Shown one piece after another: positions 46,132-56,546 of a stretch of 64,000 nt of DNA (its first letter is position 1; each line of letters begins with the position of its first letter). The notes below the pieces were generated by a model. The model was not told the DNA's origin, ran no database searches, and worked only from the letters and a program-made list of their open reading frames with translations. Made by a program: the position numbers and the translations under genes. This DNA comes from Magnaporthiopsis rhizophila (lineage: Eukaryota; Ascomycota; Sordariomycetes; Magnaporthales; Magnaporthaceae): NCBI GenBank assembly GCA_003049465.1, contig PYSS01000097.1, positions 1-64,000 on the forward strand. The letters are read 5' to 3'.

Positions 46132-48639
46132 CCGGAAGGGCGTCGTCGGGCATCAACAACTCCTCTTCCCACCGCGCCCGAGCCAATATTACGCACGACG
46201 CATCGATAACATTCATCACTTTTTGTTTTTCATATACATGATCGGCATGTCACGCGCCGACACGGGATATCAACAAACACTCTATACCCCTTGCTTGATC
46301 CGGCCTCGTCTATTCCATTCGTCGGCCGTCTTGTCTTCTCGAGCATAATATCCGCGTTGCCCATCGCCACCTGTCGGCAAGGGAGCACGGGGAAAAGAGA
46401 AAACAGCACGCATTTTTCTTCTTCATTATACCACTCACCCATTACCACTACCACTACTTCCCACCCATCACAACCCCATCCATCAACCCACCCACGGCTG
46501 GACCTCGGACACTGGGTCTTGCCCGATCTACTTGAATTGTAATAGGCCCTACCAAACAAAGGAAATAATTCTGGTCGGAAGCAGACGGTTTTGCTGGCCA
46601 GTCTGCTTTTCTACCATGTCATTTTTGTACTGCTTCCCCATTGGATCTCTCTTTTGTCCTTGCTAGACGTTGGATTCTTCTCATTGGCTATCCTCTACGG
46701 CATTGCATGCGTTTGTCCCTTCTGTTGCTTGGCGTTTTGGAGTAAGAGGAACCTGATTTTTCAGGGTGTCATGTACGGCAAACAACAACCAATGACGGAA
46801 GGAAAGATAGGATATGGTTTTTTTTTTTCTTTGGTTGGTTGGTTGGTTGGTTGGTCTGCATGAGGCGATGGCGGCCACAGGAAAGCCGGCCAGCCGGGGG
46901 CTCCTCCGCTTTTCCCTTGCCTTGTATTGTTTGTCTTGTCATTGTCCTGCGAGGCGTGAGGAGGGCCAAGGGTGGAAAAATCGGAACGGTTGCGTTGTCG
47001 GGTGCAGAAAAGGAGGCGTTTTTTCTGCTGTTGTATCACCACCACACCACAAACTTGCACTCTTTTTTTTCTTGGTTCTATGGATTTCCCGATTTCTGCG
47101 TTCTATAGGTCCGTCAAGGCCCGCCGTACTATGTGATATCCCTTGAACGTATTGTTGCCTTGTTCCTTTTTTTTTTTTTTTTTTTCCCCGTCGGGAAAGC
47201 AAGCCGTCTCTTCTCGGCGTCTGATGCACAGAGACGAAAACGGAAAATTGACAGACATAAACAACGTATTTCATGCAACGCAAATGCAGAGAGAGCCAGA
47301 AAAGTGAAAAGAGGGGAAAAATGGAATGCATGAAGCATGTGTGTGGAAAATGAGGCAGCATTAACCGATGTCCTCTGCCACTGAGTGGCGGATAGTGCGG
47401 GATGGGATGGTGTCTCCCACGCTCCTGCTGCCGCTAGTGCCGCCGCGTTTGTTCGATATCGGTTAGCCTTGCCCTTTTTTCTTCTTCTTCTTTCCAATAT
47501 TTTCATGGCTGGCTGGCTGGGCCGCCGATTATGCGACCCGAGTGGCGATTCATCACGTTCCATCACATATATTGCAGCATATGCAGTTCCAAGAGGACAA
47601 CTGCTAACCAATTAACATCAAAGCAGACAGAAAAGAACAAAGATGGTGTGAAGCCGCGGGATATTCCAAACGAGAACGAAAAAAAAAAGGCAGAGCAAAC
47701 ATGGGTGGGTCTGATGCTGTGGTGCAAGTCTATCGAAGCAAAGGGAGGTTGAGGCCCGGTCGAGTCTATGACGATGCGATGCATGATGGACTGAATGAGG
47801 AGTAGTGCTGGTGGGTCGAAAAAAAAAGGAAGGTATGTGATGGGGGCAATGGGACAAAGAGAGAAAGAGGGGAAGGGAGCACTGGAGGCCTCTCGCTTGC
47901 AGCACGGCATGAATGGGATGCACGCGGCTGTTGTTTGGCAGCGGCAAGAGAACGCGGGATGGATGGACCAGGGACGTGGTGATGGTGGTGGTGTGCGTCG
48001 GGCAAGGCAAACGGCGGACCACGGTTGCCTCTTTCTGTGTAGACGGTGGCATCCCGTCGGACTGGGCTGGCTGAGATGGAGGCCGCTCTCGTGTAAATGA
48101 GCAAACAATATTGATTCGACCTCGTGAGTCCACGCAACAAACAACAGGCCACCGGTTTCGTTCTGCAGTTTGCTTCCTTCGCCTCTCTTGTCGTCCATCC
48201 TGATTCGCTTGCTCTGTTATTTCATTTTATCCGGCGACACAGTGCTTTTTTCCGTGGCCTCTCACGAATCCTTCCGCAAACAGGCTCCTGAAGCTGCAAG
48301 CCCCTCTTCGCCCGGCTTTGCTGTACCCGTCGTTATCTTGTGGTCTGGACTTTCGAGCCACACCTCGCTTGCGCGCCATCCCTGTGTTTGTTTCGGTCTT
48401 GGCGGCCTTGAGTTGGGTGCGTTGGTCTTGGAGGCTTCGGCCGGCGCGTCTGGGCGCTGCTGCACCCGGCCAGGAAGGGGAATCGCCGACAGATCACCGC
48501 CGTGCCGTGTTTTATGTTGTGCTGGTCTTGCATCAGGGCGTCCGAGAGGGCCACTGGGTTGCTGTTTGGACGCCGTGGGCGCATGCTTGTGGGACACGAT
48601 CGTCCACTCGTCGCCCTCCATCTGGCATACCGACCCAGA

Positions 48640-49960
48640 CAAAACAAGGTAACGGGTCGGTAACGGGTCGGCCAAGACGAAAACGAAGGAGCTGGGGATA
48701 GGACCGGGGCACTTAGCCCGGGTCTGGCCTTTTCGTCATGAGGTCACCCTTGCGTTTGCCGTTGCTCAGCCGCTGCAGGCTGCCGGTCGTCGGCGTCCAC
48801 TCGCCGCCCTCCGTCGGGAAAGATGAAAATGGAGCGGCCTGAGGACAGACCCCGGCAAGTTTACCTCATGTTTGGTCTTCACCATCAGACCGCTCTGCGG
48901 TTGCCGGTGCTCGGAGGCTGCAGGCGGTCGGTCGTCGTCGTCCACTCGCCGCCCTCCATCTCGCTCACCGACCCGAACAAAAATCGATGACGGGGTAGGC
49001 AAGACGAGAATGGAGTGGGCTGGAGACAGGACAGGAGCTTTGGCCTCGAGTCTGGCCTTTGCTGTCAGGCCGCTCTGCGTTGCCGTTGCCCAGCCGCTGC
49101 GGGCGCCCGATCGCCGTCCACTTGCAGCTCTTTCTCCATCGGGCAAGACGAGAATGGAGGCGGCCGGAGGTGGGACGGGAGCATTGGGCCTCAAGTTGGC
49201 GTTCGCTATCAGGCCACTGTGACGTTTGCTGTTGCTTAACAGCTGCAGGCGGCCGGGGATGAGTTATGCCGGGTCTACGTTTCGGCTGTTACGAGACATC
49301 GTCGTCCACTCGCCGCCCTCCATCGGGAGGACGAGAATGGAGACGGCCGGTGATGGGACAGGAGCGTTGGTCTGCTATCAAGCCACTGTGACGTTTGCCA
49401 TTGCTCAACAGCTGCAGGCGGCCGATCGTCGTCTACTTTCCGACGTCTATTGGGCAAGACGAGAATGGAGGTGGCCGGAGATGGGACGGGAGCACCGGGC
49501 TTCAAGTTTGGCCTTCGCTGTCAGGCCAATGTGACGTGTACCGCTGTGCAACAGCTGCAGGCGGCCGGCATGAATGATGTTGGCGTTACGTTTTGGCTGC
49601 TGTAAGACATAGTCGTCCACCGGCCGCCTTCCAACCCGCCTGCCGACACGGCCAGAATAAGACAACGGGACGGGCAAGGCGGTTATGAGGCATCGGAATA
49701 AGTCGGAGCATTTGCTCCGGATTTGGCTGGCCTTTGCCGTTGCTTAACGGCTGCGGACGCCCGTCTCGATTTTTTTTTGGCTGCCGTGGGACATCGCCGT
49801 CCGCTCGCCGCCATACAACTCGTTGCCCGAGTAAAATGACGGGACGGGAAAGACGAGAATGGAGGAGGGTCACGGGGAATCGGGATAAAGTCGGAACGTG
49901 TGCTCCGGATCTAGCCTTTGTTATCAAGCGTGTTAGCGTTTGTTGTCAACTCCGCCGCCT
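48640..49960 (+). repeat. GC-rich minisatellite, about eight ~130-205-bp units
   Basis: An anchor close to GGGCAAGACGAGAATGGAG recurs near 48,672, 48,812, 48,992, 49,136, 49,322, 49,450, 49,656 and 49,846. Each unit continues with CTCAAGTTTGGCCTTCGCT-type, GTGACGTTTGCCGTTGCT-type and AACAGCTGCAGGCGGCCG-type blocks, then TCGTCGTCCACTCGCCGCC. Block order is kept while indels change unit length. Periods are not multiples of three. It survives un-RIPed although diverged. Confidence 0.8.
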
Positions 49961-51296
49961 GCATGCGGCCGACTCGCCCAAATATCGTGCCGTGGTTACA
50001 TCGGGTGAAACAGCCAATCAGTATGTACGGATTTTGTCGGGGAAGCTCCCCCGGTGTTTGTGCATACCCATGTATACAATTGTGTCGATGACAAGTCGGT
50101 TGCGACCTCGTGGAGTACGAGCCGGAAAATCGACCCCAGACGGTCCGGTCCATTGCTCCACTCGTCCACAGGGCTAGGGGTTTATTGGTTTGCGGCGGAA
50201 CCGAGGCGGCGAATATCGAGGCCAGCCGGGCTTTCGGGCTGTCCTGACCCTTAGCCGACAAGCTAACGGTGGCTATCCGAAGGCACTAGTGGGTGACGGG
50301 TGGCCGGACGGCGGCATCTTGTTGGGTCGTAGCAATATCTGCCGGCGTTTGTTTCCCCTCTTTCTGCCGCGTCTTCTGCAACCCTCTTGTGACTCTCGTC
50401 CACTCCCGTGCTGGGCCGAGCCTTGGCTGGTTGCGTGGTTCTTGTTTGCTCGCTTGGGTATTGGCTGTTTCTCATGTTTGCGTGGCATCGTATCTGCATG
50501 CCTTGTGCGCCATCGCCAGTTTGCCCCTTTCAGACGAGACGACGGCTGCCAAGCGAGGCAGAGCCGACGCAAAAGAGAGGATCCTATTACAGGATGCGTT
50601 AACCAATGCCAACGTTGTCCGGCTTGCATTATCCGGATGCCGTGGGAGGCCAGCGGGGGCCCGTTGTCGCGACGGGCGCTTGCAAAACTAACCATGCACC
50701 CATCCCACGCTGCATGCGCAGTAATATAATAGCGGCCGCCACAGTCTCACCGTCTCAGACCCTCACGGGCGTCGGAACGTGGTGGACGAGAACGACGAGC
50801 AGGGGTTGGGGTGGTTGGTTGGCGGTGGCGAACGGAACAGGGAGCGCCATTTTCATTTTCGTTGCGTGCCCGAGTGTCACCCTCCCTCGCCCGGTTTTGC
50901 TGTCACGGCTGTCCGTTGGAGCGACGGAGTGAGGAGTTGCCGGAACAAATTCCGGAGCTGAAGGGCTTGGGCGCAGGAAACCTGGCCGATCTGCAAGCAT
51001 GTGGCGCCGAGGGCGGAGGCGTGGGTGGTCAGGCTGCGACAGGCCGCGGAGCGGTGATAGGCCAGAGACGGCTGCCAAGGTGGGTACGGGACAGCTGGAC
51101 TTGCAGTTGCATGCGTCCTGTCCATGCGGTGCTGCTGTCGTTGGTTCCGTGTTTGGCACCTGCGGCTAGGATTGGGCGGGTGATGAGAGAGACACGAGAA
51201 GTGAGGAGAGCAAGGATAGCATGGATGAAGAGCCATGCACGGTTAGCTCACCCGAGCCATCCACAGACTGGAGCCCAAAGGCGGTGGGCCCCGCTG

Positions 51297-51363
51297 TTCC
51301 TGCTGCTCCCGCTGTCCCCACTGTTCCCACTGTTTCCACTGTTCCCACTGGTCCCACTAGTCC
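51297..51363 (+). repeat. Short (GTTCCCACT)n tract
   Basis: About seven 9-bp units of the type GCTGTTCCC/GTTCCCACT, slightly degenerate. On the plus strand it lies in a frame as V-P-A/T-V-P-T, but no gene is supported. Confidence 0.6.
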
Positions 51364-52788
51364 GACCAATCGGGGGCTGCCCCTCATCACATTCCCCCAC
51401 GCGGCGACCAGCAGGATATAAGCGCGGGTTTGCAAGCCACTGAGGGGCCAGCCAGCCTCACTTTTCCTGGCTCGTCCTGTCGTTTTCCGTGTTTAGATTG
51501 CTGTGCATACACGCTGGTCTATCGTCGTATGATCACGGTTGTCGGCTCTGCCAAACCTTTTTTTTTTTTTTTAGACGACGCGGCGGTCATCACGGCCTCG
51601 TTGGGCCTGATTTGCTGCTAGCACACCACGGCCAGCCCCACTTTTGCCTGCCCGCACCCGTAGTTCATTCACCCGTAGTGCCCGTCCACTGGCAATGGTC
51701 CCCGCCCCATGCTTAGCCAGCGGGGCGACCGAGGCCCTGACGGGAAAAGAGAAGCGACGATCACTTGCCCTCTCCCGCAGAAGGCAGAGGTACCTCTGGC
51801 ATCAGCCGACCACTCTCTGATGGTCGATGGCCCGCATGTTGCCCTGCCCTTGTTTGATAGTGATTTAGTAAGAGGCTGCTTGGTTTCTTTGCTTTTCTCC
51901 GAACAAGGCTACCGGCACCCCTTGCCGTACCGCGACCCAGGAAACCGGTTACGTCTGATCGCGTTGTATAAACCTCCCGCTCGACCTGGAGAATGCCCAG
52001 CCTCGGGACGAGACGAAGAAAGGGCAGGCGGGCGGCCCAACGTGTCTGCTGTGTGTGCTCGATGGCCACCGCACCGTAGACCTCCAGTTGGCTGCTGCGC
52101 CCAGGCGTTGGCCCCTCTATCACGCTCGCGAATACCTCACCGGTTTCGACTCGTCATCATCCCCAGTCAGCACTTTTGCCAGTTGAGGCCCTATGCCGAC
52201 GCCATCACTTCCCTCTTGGTCCTCTTGCATTGCGTCGTAGTATCTCCTGTACCGTGCTATCTTTCACCGCCTGCCCGCCTGCCCCTGCTGTTGGCCTCGC
52301 CACTCCCCTCTCCAGAGTGCCACGGACGCCAGCTGGCCATTCGCACGACGAATCTCTCACCGGGCGAAATCGAAACCTGCTCGCTCGCCGAGACGACGCG
52401 TCCTCCCTGTCCCGACTCTGGTTCTCGCCCGCTCCTCTTTCTTCATGCCTCCGAACCTCGTTCGCCTCTGGCGGCGTCCTCCACGCCTATATTAACCCAG
52501 CCATTCCCACTCTTTTCGCTGCTTCTTGTCACCGTTCCTCAACCGTCCACACCAAACCACCGCCTGCCACACCTGTCCAAAACCTGTCCAAAAGTTGTGC
52601 CACATCTTTCTCAGCTTCCAGCTTTTGTCCATATTATTGCCCACTTTTTGATCCGAACACATCTGCAGCCAACCTTCATCTGACACATCCCCCACACTGC
52701 ACCCGACACGTATCTGCTGTTCCTTTTCCGGCCTCCGACCGTAGCCTATCGGTTTCACCGCAGGGCCACGTAGCCACAGCAGGCAAAC

Positions 52789-54207
52789 ATGGGTGACTCC
52801 CAGCTCGCCGACACGGTCCTTGATGTGAATTTCATCAGGCCGGGGTCGCTCGATCTGACGCCTCGCAACCATGGCGAGGAGCCCCGGTGGGCGGATGATG
52901 AGGTCAAGCGGATCGAGATATCTCTCGGTCTCTGCGGGCACCCGCTGGTGCTGAACGTGCGCCGCTTCATCCCCGGCATCGGCGATGCCACCGCCCGCAA
53001 CTGGATCAAGCCCGATGGCGTCACCCACGTCCAGACGCCACTGGCGCCGTACGCGGTTGACAACATCGACGACGCCAGGGAGACCATCAAGGCCTACATC
53101 AACGACAACTGTCTCTGCTTCGCCGAGGTCGTCCGGAACTCCCACCCCGCCGTCATCACCGCGTACGCGCGCACGGGCGATTACGTGCGCAAACTCCGTG
53201 ATGTCGCTACCGGCGCCACCGCCGATGCCACCGACAGGGAGCTGCTGGAGCTCGTGGAGCGCTACTGCCGGGTCTGGTGGGGCATCCGTAAGTGCTTTGC
53301 TTTACCTTACCTTAGCTTGGCCGCCTAGACGTTACATCTTGTAGGGTTAGGAAATACGAAACTGACAAGAACCCATACCCTAAAACAGGCAACATGATGG
53401 GCTCCTCTTGGCTCATCGGAGACGAGATGCTGGGCATGAAGCCCGTCTACGACGATGGCTACCCGCTGCAGGGCAAGGTCTCGTGCCCTCGCCAGGTCGT
53501 GCAGACGGCCGGCTGCCTCCTCGGTCAGGCCGTCCGCCCATGCCAGGCCCTCTTCCTCGAGGCTATGCGGAAGGCCCTCGACCCCGCCCGCGGCCGGGAG
53601 TTTGGCGAGCGCGCCTTCTTCACCGTCTTCCTGGTCACCTTTATCGTCCTGCACGAGGCTGAGGACACCAACAAGGACCGCGAGCGATACGCCCGCCAGA
53701 ACTTCAAGACCGTAAGCACAATCTATACGCCTCACGTTTGTTCTGGAGTAACACAGGCACAGGCGCTAACAACAGACCTTTTTTTGAAAATATACAGGAG
53801 AAGTTCTCGATGCCCAGCTACATCAAGGACCTGCACGAGAGCGTACGCCGCCTCGTCCACTACTGGCTGATCTTTGCCAAGAACCTTGGTGTCGACTTCT
53901 CCACAAAGCAGACGCTCGAGGCGTCGCTGGGCTTCCTCGACAAGGCCAAGCGCGACCTCGTGCTATCCAGCTACGACGAGATCGTCAGCAAGACCTGTGA
54001 GTTTGAGCCACCTCATCTGTCCCTTTCTTTGAGGCCACCACTCGTGCGGGAAAGCCTTGTTGGTTCCAGGATTTCTCACTGACGACGCCACAAACTGCAG
54101 TTCCCTCGGTCTGCGCCTCGCCCTCCACCTGGCTTCAGGACCTGTGCTTCGTCACGCACATGTTTGACGTCCCGTGGGGTGCGGACGCCTTCTACCAGGG
54201 CGAGTAA
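52789..54207 (+). CDS. Four-exon protein resembling a fungal regulator-like C-terminal domain
   Basis: Exons 52,789-53,287, 53,389-53,711, 53,798-53,996 and 54,101-54,207 give 375 residues. All three introns have GTAAGY or GTGAGT donors, and phases 1, 0, 1 are kept. The segments LNVRRFIPGIGDATARNW, GSSWLIGDEMLGMKP, YPLQGKVSCPRQVVQ, ERAFFTVFLVTFIVLHEAED and YARQNFKTEKFSMPSYIKDL match the layout of a domain found at the C-terminus of many filamentous-fungal proteins, some of which also have an N-terminal Zn2Cys6 cluster. That cluster is absent here: the N-terminus starts MGDSQLADTVLDVNFIRPG. The region around residue 245 is hydrophobic (FFTVFLVTFIVL) but is probably a buried helix. Function unknown. 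The stop at 54,205 lies inside a GAGTAAGC that could instead be a donor, so a longer C-terminus is possible. Confidence 0.8.
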
Positions 54208-56063
54208 GCTGTTCCTGTTTGCATCCTTTTCTGTTTTCAGTCTCCTGTTTTCTGCTTGTTTGCCGTTTGTTTCCTATCTGTTATTATTTTCCTCTTTTCG
54301 TTGCTTCACAAAAACAAACACAGACACGCAAACACAAAGGAACATGGATTCCGGGGGAAAAAAAATGAAAAAAAGAAAACCCCTCCAAAAACACCATTTA
54401 CAGCATATGGCAGCCGTTTATGCATCCACGGAGTTTGGGAAATGACACGGGGAAAAAAAAAAGAAATTCCCAAGAAAAATTGTGGACGAGAAGTCTCGCG
54501 TGCTGAGAGAGCAGCAAAACAGCACAAGGTGTTGTGTGGCCCAGCGGAGGAGATGTAACAAAAAAGGGCGTGTTTCTTTGTGTATGTCTGGGCGTCTGGC
54601 ATGTTTTTTTCCTTTTGCCCTTTCGCTTTTTGCTTTCCCACAACAACATAAAATCTTCATTTTATTTTTTTTCCTGTCCTTTGGAGCAGCACCGGGAGAA
54701 GATTGGATAAAAAGAAGGAAAAGGCCAGTGGCCTGGGCGGACAGGTCTTAAGGCTGCTGGCCTGAAGCAGAGGACGAGCAGAGGGCAAGAGAGCTCAGTG
54801 ACCTGGAACAGGTCGGGGACAGGCACTGGCTGCTGCTGGACTGCATAGAATGGACGGGCTGAGGGCTTCTGGCCTGAGAAAAGGACAGGCTCGGGCTAGT
54901 GGCCTGAAGCACACTCAGAGGACGGGCAAGGGTGTGGAGGGGAGATAAGGCTCAGGCTTTCGGGCGTGGAGCACAGGGACACACTCATTTTGTTTTTGTC
55001 GCGAGGCCGTGAGCAGGGGTGCATGTTTGAGGAAAAAAGAAAGAGATGGGATTTTCGGTTTATCTTTCCTTTGTCGCCGATCTCTCCCAGATTGACATTT
55101 TCCACCGATCGGCTTTCCTTTGTCCGGGGGTAAACGGTTTGGTCTTTGACAGGAAGGAAAGCTCACGGGGACGCGAGGTTTTTGAGATGAGGCTGGGATC
55201 TTTTGATAGATAGCTAGCTGTTTAATGACTGATGACAAAATACTTGTTGGTTCGGCTTGTGATCTTGTGAGTAACGAAGGGAAGGCTTCCTTCAAAAGTA
55301 TGCATGACCGGAGTACCAGGAATTTCTTGTCCGTCCTTGGCCCCGCCCTTTACTCCAACCTACGTAAATCCACAGACCGTCAACACCAGAGCACTTGAAC
55401 CGCGCGCCCGTAAAGCCTCGCCGGCTTTCTCTGCCCCTGTCCTGCCGGTGATGACCGGGTAGGAAACTCGGCGCAAGAACGTGAAGGCAGAGCGTGTTGG
55501 CATCGTCAGCTGCCCAGGTGGGCGGCAGAGCCGTTGCTGTCAAACGACGATATCGTATATAGCCGGTAGAGGTCTGGATCTTGGTGGTTGGCTTACGAAC
55601 GCCGAGTCGAGTGGCAGGAGCTGAAACAGAAAAGGTAGGTATGTCTGAGTCGGTGGGAGGGCAGGAAAAACGGACGCCCGCTCCTCCGGCACTCCGGATA
55701 ACGCACGTTAAGAAACAAACGAAATCTGACAGTACTGCGCGGAAATGTTCGGCCTCGACTTGACCGGGCTTTGATGTCGGCCCATCCACTGCTTGTAAAA
55801 GGCTTGATGAAGGTAGGGCGCTTTGGGGCCAACGGGGCGAGAAGAGGCCTCGGTCGAGAAGCACGTGGGAAAGCAACAAAATGTGTCAATAGCTGGGATG
55901 GCAATATGCCTTGTTAAACCATTGGGTAGCTGGGTAGGTAGGTGTGTATAAATTGCCGGGTATGAGCGAATGTCGGCCGGAACAAAAAAATCGTAGAAAT
56001 ATAGGTCCTTTGCGTTTGGGTTGTGACCATGCACCATCTATGGTTCGTTGACATGAGACACCC
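54208..56063. other. Convergent intergenic region
   Basis: No gene supported. Around 54,715-54,935 a degenerate repeat built on TGGCCTGA and GAGGACG/GGGC blocks occurs about four times. A 195-codon minus frame at 55,292-55,879 has no domain. It holds the 3' ends of the genes at 54.2 and 56.1 kb. Confidence 0.45.
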
Positions 56064-56512
56064 CTATATCATAGGCGGTGAATATCTCATCGGCTGCTGC
56101 GAGCCCTGTGGGCGATGGTGTTGAGCCGGGACGTAGACGGGGAGCTGGCGTTGACGGGCAGGAGGGCTTGATTCCGAAGGCGTGTAGTGTGCCTGCAGAT
56201 GCTGGTGACGCGAGCGCGTCAACACTGACGCATAAGTCCGTCTTTGTGGTGGTGGCAACGGGCCGGCTCGCTGCTGTTGCGGCGCTCGTGGGGGAAATAG
56301 TTGCAGTTGCGCCAGGGGCGGCAACTGCTCTTGCTGCTGCTGCTGCTGCTGCTGCTTGTGTGCTTGCTGCGGCAGCAGCTGTTGTTGCTGTTGCTCAAAT
56401 TGTTGCGCCAGGGACGGCAACTTTTCTTGCTGGCATGCTTGCTGCTGCTGATGCTGCTGATGTGCTTGCTGCTGCAGCAGTTCTTGTTGCTGCCGTTGCT
56501 GCTGCTGTTGCC

Positions 56513-56546
<34 letters not shown>

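Larger units (their letters stand above)
46132..52788. other. 6.6-kb intergenic region with minisatellites
   Basis: No gene is supported in this long stretch. Contents: poly(T) 47,167-47,185, a (GGTT)n tract at about 46,834-46,853, a 1.3-kb minisatellite at 48.64-49.96 kb, a short (GTTCCCACT)n tract at about 51,297-51,363 and poly(T) 51,558-51,572. Frames of 100-320 codons exist on both strands but overlap each other and lack domains. The last 300 bases before 52,789 are pyrimidine-rich, as expected for a fungal leader. Confidence 0.45.

Noticed and set aside
55292..55879. 195-codon minus frame
   Set aside because: No domain, no splice support, and it sits between two convergent 3' ends.
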